A stretch of 64,000 nt of DNA, from NCBI RefSeq assembly GCF_943193015.1, contig NZ_CALPCM010000015.1, positions 1 to 64,000 on the forward strand. Reading direction: 5' to 3'. The first letter of the stretch is position 1; each line of letters begins with the position of its first letter. Shown in pieces: positions 25,240 through 33,703 of this stretch. The notes under the pieces were generated by a model. The model was not told where the DNA came from and searched no databases. It was given only the letters and a program-made list of their open reading frames with translations. The stretch is from Hominisplanchenecus_A murintestinalis. GTDB taxonomy: Bacteria > Bacillota > Clostridia > Lachnospirales > Lachnospiraceae. Both the position numbers and the translations under genes were made by a program.

Positions 25240-26586
25240 TCAACCGATACTTTTCCCGTATCCATACCTCTTTTTATATTTTTGAAACATTGCCGCAGAG
25301 AAAACAAGCGCCATAAACTCTGCTGCAGGCGTCGCCAGCCAGATACCGTTCACACCGAAAACAGCAGGCAATACGAGCATCATAACCAGCATAAACACAA
25401 AAGACCTTGAAAATGCCAATACTGCCGAAACGATTCCATTAGATAATGCAGTAAACATCCCACTTGCAAAAATGTTAAACCCGATAAAAAACAGCGCTAT
25501 CGTACAAATTCTGTTTCCTGTTACTGCAAGGTCATATACCGGATTACCGGGGTTGGCAAATACAGATACCAGCTGTTTTGTCAAAAGAAAGGACGCCGCT
25601 GCCATCAGTATAGAAATCACACCTATGACTCTCAGACTAACTGCGATCAGTTTCCTTAGCTTTTCATAGTTTTCCCCTCCATGATAAAAACTAATCATAG
25701 GCGAGACACCGTAAGAATACCCTGTATACAAAGAACTTGCAAACATCAGTACATACATAATGATTGTAACCGCCGCAATACCATTTTCTCCCACATAATG
25801 AAGCATCGTCCAGTTAAACATCATCGTAATAATCCCTGTGACAAGCGCAGTCGCCATCTCGGAGCATCCATTAACGGCTGCATTTACAAGGACTGTGAAA
25901 CGGAACACCGGCTTTTTAAAATGCAGCAGGCTCTTTTTTCCGCTGAAAACGAACATTCCCACAACCGTCGTTACAGAATATCCCAGCCCGGTCGCAATCG
26001 CCGCCCCGCTGATTCCCATATCGTACACAGCAATCAATACATAGTCCAGCACGACATTTAAAACACCGCCTGCTACAGAACAAAGAAATGAAAGCGACGC
26101 TTTCCCACCTGCAATCATATAAAGAGTAAAATTATTCATCAACAGGATAGGCACTGTAAACATCAGATAACGGCTTAAATACTCCACACAGTATCCTGCC
26201 ACATCCGCAGACAAGTTCATTTCTTCAAAAACGCAGTACATAACCGGATATCCAAGCCCGCACATGACAAGGCCAACCAGAACATTCACAAGTATCAGGA
26301 AGGTGAAATCCTCTTTTGCCTCCTCCGTCTTTTGTTCTCCCATTTTTTTCATAATCACTGCGCTTCCTCCTGTAGCAAGCATAGTAGAGATAGCAGTGAC
26401 AAGCTGGATAACCGGCGCTGTCAAATTAATCGCTGACAAAGCGTTCGTCCCAATCAGGTTGGATACAAACAAACCGTCAACCATGCTATAAAAAGACATA
26501 AAAACGCTCATGGCAATCGTCGGAACGGCAAATTTCAAAATACTTTTTAATGTTAGCGGCTTTAGATATACATTTTGGTTTTCCAT
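25240..26586 (-). CDS. MATE-family efflux transporter
   Basis: Twelve-helix multidrug and toxic compound exporter using Na+ or H+. At 448 residues with two homologous halves: the first with FAVPTIAMSVFMSFYSMVDGLFVSNLIGTNALSAINLTAPV and the second beginning about residue 235 (VNAAVNGCSEMATALVTGI). The sequence resembles the DinF/NorM-like branch of Firmicutes. It is transcribed divergently from a MerR regulator whose operator region overlaps its promoter, so its expression is probably induced by a ligand of that regulator. Confidence 0.92.
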   Translation of the reverse strand: MENQNVYLKPLTLKSILKFAVPTIAMSVFMSFYSMVDGLFVSNLIGTNALSAINLTAPVIQLVTAISTMLATGGSAVIMKKMGEQKTEEAKEDFTFLILVNVLVGLVMCGLGYPVMYCVFEEMNLSADVAGYCVEYLSRYLMFTVPILLMNNFTLYMIAGGKASLSFLCSVAGGVLNVVLDYVLIAVYDMGISGAAIATGLGYSVTTVVGMFVFSGKKSLLHFKKPVFRFTVLVNAAVNGCSEMATALVTGIITMMFNWTMLHYVGENGIAAVTIIMYVLMFASSLYTGYSYGVSPMISFYHGGENYEKLRKLIAVSLRVIGVISILMAAASFLLTKQLVSVFANPGNPVYDLAVTGNRICTIALFFIGFNIFASGMFTALSNGIVSAVLAFSRSFVFMLVMMLVLPAVFGVNGIWLATPAAEFMALVFSAAMFQKYKKRYGYGKSIG

Positions 26587-26606
26587 AAATTTTCTCTCCT
26601 CTCATC

Positions 26607-26661
26607 TTGCATTTATCTCCTACATGCAGTATCATAAACCATACAGTAACAGTACAGTCAA
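26607..26661. promoter_or_regulatory. Overlapping divergent MATE and MerR promoters, 19-bp spacer
   Basis: For MATE (minus) the -35 TTGACT is at 26661-26656 and the -10 TATGAT at 26636-26631, a 19-bp spacer typical of promoters activated by MerR-family DNA distortion. For the regulator (plus) TTGCAT is at 26607-26612 and TATCAT at 26630-26635 with 17 bp. The two -10 boxes lie on the same bases. The long spacer contains repeated ACTGT units. Confidence 0.65.
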
Positions 26662-26693
26662 TAGGACATCGAAAAATTTCAGGAGCCGGGAAG

Positions 26694-27512
26694 ATGGAAA
26701 AGAAAAGTAAATTACTTACAATCGGGCAATTCGCAGCCCTGCACGGAATCAACAAAAAAACTCTTATGTGGTATGATGAAATCGGTTTGTTTAAGCCCGC
26801 TGCCATCAATCCTGCAAACGGATACCGCTGCTATAATTACCTGCAAAGCCCCATATTGGAAACAATTCTGCTGCTGCGGGAACTGGATGTATCCATAAGT
26901 GAAATACAAAATTTCATAAAAAACCGCTCCGCCAAAAATCTCAAATTCCTTCTGGATGAAAAAATAGCCGATTTAGATTCCAGCATCCTTCACATGCAGG
27001 CTATCAGAAAAACCTTATGCAGCCATCAGCAAAATATGCATACTTTACTCACTATGGATTTGTCAGAAATCCGCATAATCGAAAAAGAAAAACGATGCCT
27101 GGTAACGGTAGACATCGACAAAGATACTTCTTTCGAGAAATCGGTAGAACTGATTACTGCCGAGACGGCAAAATACCAGCTTGGCCGCCTGCACGATGCT
27201 TCTTACGGTTCTATGATTTCCGTCGCCAGTCTGAGAAGCGGAAATTTCGACGACTATTCTAAACTGTTTATCGAAATTCCTTTTATGGCACAAAAAACCG
27301 GGCTGCATATACAGCCCGGCGGAAAATATTTAAGAGCCTTTTATAAAGGGGACTGGAGCGGGATACCCTTGCGGTACCAGTCCATCCTCGAATATGCCGA
27401 TAAACATGGACTGACTCTCTCCGGATTTTCTTATGAGAAAGGCATCAACGAAATGGTCGTTGAAAACATTGAAGATTATATTGTTCAGATTGAGATTCCC
27501 ATTTGGGGATAA
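26694..27512 (+). CDS. MerR-family transcriptional regulator with effector-binding domain
   Basis: Ligand-responsive regulator. N-terminal winged helix (LTIGQFAALHGINKKTLMWYDEIGLFKPAAIN, about residues 8-40; GYRCYNYLQ wing), a coiled-coil dimerisation helix (about 85-120) and a C-terminal GyrI/BmrR-like effector-binding domain (about 125-272, ending VENIEDYIVQIEIPIW). The start at 26694 follows GGAGCCGGGAAG; the longer in-frame extension runs through the promoter region. It is a BmrR-type drug-sensing architecture, and its divergent neighbour is the likely target. Confidence 0.9.
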   Translation: MEKKSKLLTIGQFAALHGINKKTLMWYDEIGLFKPAAINPANGYRCYNYLQSPILETILLLRELDVSISEIQNFIKNRSAKNLKFLLDEKIADLDSSILHMQAIRKTLCSHQQNMHTLLTMDLSEIRIIEKEKRCLVTVDIDKDTSFEKSVELITAETAKYQLGRLHDASYGSMISVASLRSGNFDDYSKLFIEIPFMAQKTGLHIQPGGKYLRAFYKGDWSGIPLRYQSILEYADKHGLTLSGFSYEKGINEMVVENIEDYIVQIEIPIWG

Positions 27513-27527
27513 AGCAGACACATTGCG

Positions 27528-27544
27528 GTAAAATGTGATTTTAC
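27528..27544. terminator. Small hairpin between convergent genes
   Basis: GTAAAAT GTG ATTTTAC is a 7-bp perfect dyad between the MerR stop and the convergent CotH-like gene stop. AT-only stem and weak tails, so termination is only possible, not certain. Confidence 0.3.
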
Positions 27545-27545
27545 A

Positions 27546-30500
27546 TTAAAAAGCATCTGCCTCACCATATGTTTCCAGCAGAAATTTCATACTCCGCTCA
27601 CACAGCCATTCCCGAACATAACTTAAATGGTTATCCCATGTCTCAATCGCACCCAGAGCGTTATTATGCGTCCCGCTCAACAGCTCCCAACGCTCAAAAT
27701 TCCGTTCGAAAGAAGCTCTTTGGCTTCTGGCTTCTTCTATCGTCTCATCGATTTTGCGTACAATTTCATCGGATTTCTGCACAAGAATATCAGAAACGAG
27801 CTTCTGAAATTCCCCGCTCTCCAAAAGCCGTTTATACCACGCATTCCCTTTTGCCCGAAGTTTATTCCATGAATCCCGTTCCGAATATACAAGCGTAATA
27901 TTCCCTATGGAAATATCGTAATCCCACAGCGGGCCACGGCACAATTTTCCATTTTTGTCTTTGTACATATAAAAGCTCAGACCATCATCAATATCTATAG
28001 ATTTTACCAGTTCGTCTACAATATATCCTTCCGCAAAGGAACGCATATCAAAATACTGGCTGGCCTCCTCGTAATCGTAAGTCCCCCCCTCTCCTGCCTG
28101 AAGCACCTGATAGGCATAATCCAGATAATTTTTCACATAATTTACCTGATCCTCTGTAATCATATCTGTATCCGGCGTCTTGATATTATAATGCTGCGTT
28201 GTATCAGATGGAAGTTTAAACCAGTCCCTATCCAACACCCCTTCCATCTCCCCATCTCCACGGCAGTCCATTTCCACTAAAAATCCAAGCCCTTCTCCCT
28301 CCGCCGTTTCATCAATTTCCACTCTATTTGTGCCTGTTTCTGTCTGCTCATTTAAGGTATATACACCCTGATACACACCATTTATATAAACTTCCACTGA
28401 GATACTCGTTGTTGTATATTTTTGTGTTTCAAATAAGCTGGCAATGGAATATGTAATATGATTTCTAATCAGGCTCCTGTCAATATAGTTTGCAAGCAAT
28501 ATCCAATCTTTTTCCTCCCCGCTTCCAAAAAGATTTATTTTTTTATCAAATTTCAGGCGATAAGGCTTCTTGCCTGGAAATGCCCAGGTAGAATGCCCTC
28601 TGCCACGGATACGCGCCGTTTTATCACGGAACGTATATTCCTCTCTCGTATTAAGGATATCAATTTCACATCCCACGTAATAATCTCTGGAATCAACCGC
28701 CATACCCTGTGTGTCAATTGCAATGACTGGCATACTGAGAAAATCATAATCATAAACCGCCTCTATGGTTTTATCCATATTCTCCCATGTATCTGTGCGC
28801 TCCATCTGTGTATTTCCGTCGCTCCACTGCACAAACTTATACCCCAGCTTCGCGGCGGGCGCCTGAACGGTCACAGTTTGGCCTCTTTCAGAGACAAACT
28901 TCTTTTCGTATTTCCCCTCGTCGTCAAAACCTTCACTTTTCAGGGAATCCACAGTATAATGAACCGTCCACGTATCTGTATCCTCTAATGCCGCTCTGCC
29001 GCATATGGTACAAGCTGTCTTTTCCGCATTCCAAGTATGTCCCAGCGCATACAATATTTCCTTCGTTGTATACTCACAGCCCTCATAAACACAGGAACTG
29101 TATGCTTTCCATCCTTCTTCCATGCACGTCGGAGCTTTTTCCTGATTGGAAACAGTAAGGCTATGCCTTCCTGTCTTTACCACCGCCTGTCTATCTGCCA
29201 CCGCATCACAATGGCTGCAATGCCTGGACTTTACGCCTTCCCTGCTGCATGTCGGAGAGACATCTACCGTAAATTCTGCTGAAAACCGGTGCCCTGGCGC
29301 GGGAATTTCTTCTGTTTCCTTTTTTCCGCATACCGTACAGCTTCGCTCCCTTCTGCCTCCCTCCAGACATGTAGCTGGAATTACTGTCTGCCATTCCCCG
29401 GCATGGATGTTCGACATCGTGCCAGGCTTTATCCGGGTGTCTGTTGCACTGCATCTTGAACAAACTGCCGTTTCTGTCCCATCTGCAGCACACGTCTCAT
29501 CATGATTATACATATAATTTATAAAATTATGTCCCAACGCCGGAATCGTCTCCGTCTCCCTTCTCTGGCACAAAGAACAGATTCTCTGTCTACTGCCCGC
29601 AGCCGTACATGTCGCAGATGCATTTATCTCCCACCTTCCAAAACAATGGCCGCTGGTAATCAACGCTGAATTTTCTTTTGTCCGCGTGTGCTCTCTGCCA
29701 CACGTTTCACATACTGCTGTCTCTGTCCCATCTGTAATGCAGGTCGCATCGTTGTTATAACGATAATGTATATACACATGCTCCAACTTACTTATTTTCG
29801 TCTGTTCCGTTTTCGCTTCACAGCGGCTGCAATGCCTGGATTTCATCCCTTCCTTCTCGCAGGTTGCTGCTATATCAATCGTAAATTCCTCTGCGTAAGC
29901 ATGGCCAAGCGCTGTCCCCGGCTTTGTCCTGGTATTAGATACCCCGCACATCTCACATACCGCTGTCTCCGTTCCGTCCTTCGTACAGGATGCATCTTCA
30001 TTATAACTGTAAGCCGTACACACATGGCTTAATTTTTCTATTTTTGTCTGCTCTGTTTTTACTCCACAGCGATTGCAATGCCTGGATTTCATTCCTTCTT
30101 TCTCACAAGTCGCTGCGGCATCAACCGTAAATTCACCCGTATAAGCATGACCAAGCGCAGGAATCGTTCTTGTCTGTGCATTCCCGCACGCACAGACAGA
30201 GCTCTGTTCCCCTGGCGCTGTGCACTCCGGTGCGGTCACCGTCTGCCACTCAGAAAAATGATGCGTATGCAGACTCCTGATTTTCACTGAAGCTCTCTGC
30301 CCTTTCCCTTTCAGCAGCTTCCCATACCTCGAATATTTTTCCTCCGGCACTGTGATGACCGCTCTTTTATGAATTCCTTTGAACGCATTTTTTCCTGCCT
30401 TTTTCAGTCCCATCGTGTCAATACGAATCTCCTTCAGCTTCCGGCAGCCATAGAAAGCATTTTTTTCAATGCTTTTTAGGACAGTATTCGTTGTTACTGA

Positions 30501-30854
30501 CCGTAAGCGCTTACAGCCTTTAAACGCGTTCTTCCCTATAGAGAGCACTGTCAATGTATAGCCGCTCTTTTTAATCTGCTCTTCCACGACAGCCTTTGTT
30601 ATTCTCTTTGTCCGTGTGCCAACCAGTGCCACTCCCCCCCTGCTTCCTTTCAGTGAAAGCACTTCATAGCGGAATTTCCCGGCAAAAAAAGTCTCCCCTT
30701 TTTTTAGTTTTGATTTCTGTGCAGAATGGTTCAGCCAAACGCCGGGCGCCGGGCTCTTATCGTGAGCGTGCACTGAAACAGAACCTATTATCCCCAGCAC
30801 AATGCCTAACGTAATTGCTATGAACAAAGATAAACTTGATTTTGTTTGTCTCAA
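27546..30854 (-). CDS. Secreted CotH-kinase-like protein with LRR and ten Cys repeats
   Basis: Large extracellular protein, 1102 residues. Signal peptide at 1-30 (ends VHAH). A short BspA-type leucine-rich segment (about 100-170: SIGKNAFKGCKRLRSV, IEKNAFYGCRKLKEI) comes next. Ten tandem repeats of about 35-50 residues (about 205-608) have the pattern ATCxxxGxxxxxCxxC...GH. An InlB-type beta domain (about 628-705, YKFVQWSDG) precedes a CotH domain (about 710-1090), an atypical protein-kinase fold, with RGRGHSTWAFPGKKPYRLKF, LLANYIDRSLIRNHI and LWDYDIS (976-980). Spore-coat CotH phosphorylates serines, so this could be a secreted kinase; activity here is inference. No sortase motif. Confidence 0.85.
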   Translation of the reverse strand: MRQTKSSLSLFIAITLGIVLGIIGSVSVHAHDKSPAPGVWLNHSAQKSKLKKGETFFAGKFRYEVLSLKGSRGGVALVGTRTKRITKAVVEEQIKKSGYTLTVLSIGKNAFKGCKRLRSVTTNTVLKSIEKNAFYGCRKLKEIRIDTMGLKKAGKNAFKGIHKRAVITVPEEKYSRYGKLLKGKGQRASVKIRSLHTHHFSEWQTVTAPECTAPGEQSSVCACGNAQTRTIPALGHAYTGEFTVDAAATCEKEGMKSRHCNRCGVKTEQTKIEKLSHVCTAYSYNEDASCTKDGTETAVCEMCGVSNTRTKPGTALGHAYAEEFTIDIAATCEKEGMKSRHCSRCEAKTEQTKISKLEHVYIHYRYNNDATCITDGTETAVCETCGREHTRTKENSALITSGHCFGRWEINASATCTAAGSRQRICSLCQRRETETIPALGHNFINYMYNHDETCAADGTETAVCSRCSATDTRIKPGTMSNIHAGEWQTVIPATCLEGGRRERSCTVCGKKETEEIPAPGHRFSAEFTVDVSPTCSREGVKSRHCSHCDAVADRQAVVKTGRHSLTVSNQEKAPTCMEEGWKAYSSCVYEGCEYTTKEILYALGHTWNAEKTACTICGRAALEDTDTWTVHYTVDSLKSEGFDDEGKYEKKFVSERGQTVTVQAPAAKLGYKFVQWSDGNTQMERTDTWENMDKTIEAVYDYDFLSMPVIAIDTQGMAVDSRDYYVGCEIDILNTREEYTFRDKTARIRGRGHSTWAFPGKKPYRLKFDKKINLFGSGEEKDWILLANYIDRSLIRNHITYSIASLFETQKYTTTSISVEVYINGVYQGVYTLNEQTETGTNRVEIDETAEGEGLGFLVEMDCRGDGEMEGVLDRDWFKLPSDTTQHYNIKTPDTDMITEDQVNYVKNYLDYAYQVLQAGEGGTYDYEEASQYFDMRSFAEGYIVDELVKSIDIDDGLSFYMYKDKNGKLCRGPLWDYDISIGNITLVYSERDSWNKLRAKGNAWYKRLLESGEFQKLVSDILVQKSDEIVRKIDETIEEARSQRASFERNFERWELLSGTHNNALGAIETWDNHLSYVREWLCERSMKFLLETYGEADAF
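28995..30257 (-). repeat. Tandem repeats encoding Cys-X2-Cys modules
   Basis: Ten protein modules are encoded in tandem. Several are close at DNA level too: the stretch near 29830-29915 and that near 30077-30160 share long near-identical segments (tgcctggatttcat, gtaaattc, agcatg.ccaagcgc). This indicates recent duplication and makes the region prone to length change or assembly error. Confidence 0.8.
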
Positions 30855-30921
30855 ATTCTGTTTCCCTCCATTAAATTTCCAAATTATATTTTATTTATGA
30901 AAAAAAGAAAGCCTCAGAGTA

Positions 30922-31496
30922 TCAAAAATACGTAACTTCATACGCCGTGTATTCATAAGCAAAATGATACCCCAGCTTTTCTGCAAGGCTCACCGACCAC
31001 TTATTCTGCGCATCCCAGCTGGGATACCACTCCCTCTTCAAACACTCCAGAATCAACTTCGCCCCGCATATACTTCCGATACGCCGCATAATCCTCATAC
31101 TGCAATACCCAGTCCCTGCACCACGCTATTTTCCTGCAATGCCAAAACAGTTTTTCATCTATCATTTTTAATGTATATCCGCCCGGCAGTTCATCCACCG
31201 CCTTCTGCAACGCCTCTCTGTCAAAAACATCTTTCTCCTTCTTTATCGCATACCGGGCGACTCTCTTTGCTTTTTCCCCATAGCATTCCTCAATCAAATC
31301 CGCCCAATCTTTATCCTGCGGCACCATAATCATAAAGTCCCGCATATCCTGTCCCGGATGATACAGTACAAACTCTCTGTTACACTTCCCTGGAAGAAAG
31401 CAAAAATCTCCCAGCACCGCCATAGCAGAAACCGGGTCTTCCAGGGAATCCGCATAGATTTTTCCCACTACTCCCTGCCAATACTCCCACGGGCCT
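30922..31496 (-). pseudogene. GNAT acetyltransferase (PF12746-like) remnant
   Basis: The intact part, beginning at a weak GTG at 31468, reads GKIYADSLEDPVSAMAVLGDFCFLPGK...FMIMVPQDKDWADLIEECYGEKAKRVARYAIKKEKDVFD, like the ZmaR-type GNAT family. After RKYMRG the frame runs into unrelated codons and stops at 31001. The next frame continues with family-like KLILECLKREWYPSWDAQNKW...EKLGYHFAYEYTAYEV up to the stop at 30922. About 40-50 residues of the acetyl-CoA-binding core are missing at the junction, and the N-terminus is cut by the end of the VOC gene. It therefore looks deleted and frameshifted. Confidence 0.75.
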
Positions 31497-31859
31497 TTAT
31501 ACAGGTGTTCCTACTTCTATCAAATTTCCATCCGGATCGTAAAAACGAATGACCCGCTGTCCCCAGCTATGCGTCATCAGACGATTTACATACTCGATTG
31601 GTTCTGGATAATCATTCAGTTTCTTTGCAAAAGCATCGATATCTGCCTCTTCAAAATATAGCTCACTCATATGATTGCGTCCGATGCACTCTCTGTTCAG
31701 GAACTGCTTCCAATATTTTATGTCTTGAAGAACCAGCCCCTCTGTCATAATAACGTTGCCGTCATTGTCAAGAATCACTTCCAGTCCAAATAAATTCCTA
31801 TAAAAAGCAATGGACTTTTCCATATCCTTAACCACAATTAGAATGTTCTTTAATTTCAT
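31497..31859 (-). CDS. VOC-superfamily (glyoxalase/bleomycin resistance-like) protein
   Basis: Small metal-binding VOC protein, 120 residues with the paired beta-alpha-beta-beta-beta modules. Opening LKNILIVVKDMEKSIAFYRNLFGLEVILDNDGN and closing VIRFYDPDGNLIEVGTPV are typical, with the C-terminal Glu as a likely metal ligand. The substrate is not predictable, and antibiotic resistance cannot be claimed. Its stop codon abuts the damaged GNAT gene. A start at 31859 is natural for the fold, although the ribosome binding site (GGTGGATG) is modest. Confidence 0.88.
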   Translation of the reverse strand: MKLKNILIVVKDMEKSIAFYRNLFGLEVILDNDGNVIMTEGLVLQDIKYWKQFLNRECIGRNHMSELYFEEADIDAFAKKLNDYPEPIEYVNRLMTHSWGQRVIRFYDPDGNLIEVGTPV

Positions 31860-31951
31860 TTTTCATCCACCACCTTCTCAAAAGCTGCTGTCTACGCCAT
31901 TTTTCTCTGCAAATTTCCACAATGCATTACATTTGCTCATTTTTTTCTTTC

Positions 31952-32256
31952 TTAATTATCTTCTTTTTCCGGATACTCCTTATCCTTCCAGTACCACCAC
32001 TTCAATTTTTCCGGTTCATGCTGTTCATGCTCTGCAAAATACACCGCGCAGCGGAATACATACAACACACATCTGTCATCCTGAAATCCTTTTTTCAGAC
32101 AGTCCAAATGATACAGTTCTTCCGGACTTTTCCCCCTCAAATCTGCAATACAGCGAATCCCAATATTGTGCAGATGCTTTTCCATATTTGCCCCCACACC
32201 GGGAATTTTCTTTAAATCACTCGCTGGAATCTCTTTAGGAAATTGTAATTTTTCAT
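31952..32256 (-). pseudogene. Cdd1-type helix-hairpin-helix protein, start out of frame
   Basis: The downstream part (PGVGANMEKHLHNIGIRCIADLRGKSPEELYHLDCLKKGFQDDRCVLYVFRCAVYFAEHE...KWWYWKDKE) matches the Cdd1/helix-hairpin-helix family (PF11731). Upstream codons still encode family-like KLQFPKEIPASDLKKIPG, but the natural ATG at 32256, preceded by GAGGGG, is one base out of frame across a run of five A. One more A would restore MKKLQFPKEIP. Either a real frameshift, phase variation at the A-run or a sequencing error. Without the shift only an internal ATG at 32197 starts the frame. Confidence 0.7.
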
Positions 32257-32378
32257 CTACATCCCCTCATCTTTCCCCGCCAAAAACTTCTCTGTTTTTA
32301 ATTTTCGCCTGTTGACACCTCTGTTAAATTTCACACATCCTTATTTTACTCCAAATTAAGCTGCATTTCAAGAAGCCT

Positions 32379-32426
32379 AAAAATAAAGTGCATAAGTTCT
32401 GTTACTGATAACTTACGCACTTTATT
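32379..32426 (-). terminator. Intrinsic terminator after the C39-like peptidase gene
   Basis: AATAAAGTGCATAAGTT (32382-32398) pairs with AACTTACGCACTTTATT (32410-32426) with one mismatch. On the minus strand a U-run follows. The rest of the 243-bp gap shows nothing else. Confidence 0.75.
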
Positions 32427-32499
32427 CAATACTCTCGAAAATACTAAATTCTCATAACGTGATACTCTCTATATTTGTCTGATAAAGTAGTATCCGCCT

Positions 32500-33465
32500 T
32501 TATTCATTCAAACTATACCACCACATATTTACAATCTGATTTTTCAGTTCCTCATAACTCCAAGTTTTCTCACTGCGAATCTTGCTATTAGGGTCATTGA
32601 CATGGAACATCCCATTTTCATAACCGGTGAGCACAATAAAATGCCCATTATCCGTGAAATCTCCCGGCCCCATACTGCAAATAATCGGATTTCCGTAGGA
32701 AAGCGTATTTGCCATCGCATTTTCATCCAGCCCCAGCATCGTCCCTGTCACCCCGAACTCCTGGCAGCCATATGTCATCAAATCCCAGCTCGTATCCATC
32801 TCTTTCGTCAAAAATCCATTGTTCTCACTGTACGATGCTACCGTGTAAGGCGTAATGTCTGTCCGCCCTGTCAGCCCTGACGCTACCATAGCAATACAGG
32901 TCGGTCCACATCCACTGACTGCCACCATACTTTCTCCATAAGTTCCGTAGCCCCATCTTTCATCCCACTGCAGAAGCAGAGGAATCTCGCCTTGTACCGG
33001 AGCCTGTCCAATGCTTTCCTCACACGGCACATCTTTCTTATCCCAGTAATCCAGCACAAAGTCCAGTGTCTCAATATTCTTTGAAAGCATTTTCAGCACC
33101 CTCTCCGGATACAAGTCAGCTTTTTCCACTACATCGCTAATCCGCGAGTCCTGTTCCTCCATCTCCAAAAGTTCCTTTACATAGGGCACATCCGCATTTT
33201 TTTGAGGACTTGGCTTGCTCCCCAAACCGTCCTGTTTCAGAACTGCGTCACCCGGCAACGTTCTGGAAACCTCCACCCCTGCTCCCTCCGCCTCAGAGGG
33301 AAGAATACCTTTCAGTACCCATACAGTCCCCAGCACAATTGCCAGGCTTGCCGCGCAAACCAGGATGCGTCTGATTCTTCGCATCTGTTTCATACGGCGG
33401 CGCCGTCTTAAATGCCTTTCGTAACTCCTGCCCTGTCCCCGATAATTATCACTCTGTCTTGCCAT
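32500..33465 (-). CDS. Membrane-anchored C39-like cysteine peptidase
   Basis: Predicted extracellular papain-like peptidase of the Peptidase_C39_2 type. A very basic cytoplasmic N-terminus (RHLRRRRRMKQMRRIRR) is followed by one transmembrane helix (about residues 33-54), a linker region and the catalytic domain in the C-terminal 170 residues: SGCGPTCIAM (Cys nucleophile), GHFIVLTGYENG (His) and HVNDPNSK (Asp). The start is taken at 33465 (MARQSDNY), although ATG codons at 33474 and 33498 are in frame. The substrate is unknown; no ABC transporter or peptide precursor is nearby, so it is not a bacteriocin leader peptidase by context. Confidence 0.85.
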   Translation of the reverse strand: MARQSDNYRGQGRSYERHLRRRRRMKQMRRIRRILVCAASLAIVLGTVWVLKGILPSEAEGAGVEVSRTLPGDAVLKQDGLGSKPSPQKNADVPYVKELLEMEEQDSRISDVVEKADLYPERVLKMLSKNIETLDFVLDYWDKKDVPCEESIGQAPVQGEIPLLLQWDERWGYGTYGESMVAVSGCGPTCIAMVASGLTGRTDITPYTVASYSENNGFLTKEMDTSWDLMTYGCQEFGVTGTMLGLDENAMANTLSYGNPIICSMGPGDFTDNGHFIVLTGYENGMFHVNDPNSKIRSEKTWSYEELKNQIVNMWWYSLNE

Positions 33466-33611
33466 TTTGTGCATTTCTCCCCTCAGTATTACTGTCACTG
33501 CTTCACGGCAGCTGCTCTCAAACGCCTGTCAGTAACTATTTATATTTTATCGAAAATGTAACAGGAAATCTTCATTATTTTGTAAATGTTTTTTAAGCGC
33601 AGGACACATAT

Positions 33612-33646
33612 GAAAAAGGGAACACCGCATTTCCGCAGCATTCCCT
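33612..33646 (-). terminator. Second terminator downstream of rpsA
   Basis: On the minus strand AGGGAATGCTGC and GCGGTGTTCCCT form a 12-pair stem (three G-U pairs) with loop GGAAAT, followed by TTTTC. It backs up the stronger hairpin at 33656-33701. Confidence 0.65.
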
Positions 33647-33655
33647 GAATTTTTC

Positions 33656-33701
33656 TAAAAATTATGTAACAGTTCAGCCTTCGGCTGAACTGTTACATAA
33701 T
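33656..33701 (-). terminator. Perfect 19-bp hairpin terminator of rpsA, same family as the dispersed repeat
   Basis: ATTATGTAACAGTTCAGCC and its exact reverse complement are separated by TTC. On the minus strand a TTTTT run follows. The core GTAACAGTTCAGCC is the terminal repeat of the 56421-56557 element, so a repeat end or pair of ends seems to act as the rpsA terminator. Confidence 0.85.
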
Positions 33702-33703
33702 TA

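Noticed and set aside
28995..30257. CRISPR-like array
   Set aside because: The repeats are in frame, diverged and coding; no short identical repeats with unique spacers.
27546..30854. Cys-X2-Cys repeats as DNA-binding zinc fingers
   Set aside because: The protein has a signal peptide and extracellular domains; repeats are more likely structural surface modules.
31497..31859. VOC protein as an antibiotic resistance gene
   Set aside because: Family membership alone does not indicate bleomycin or fosfomycin resistance; specific residues are not evident.
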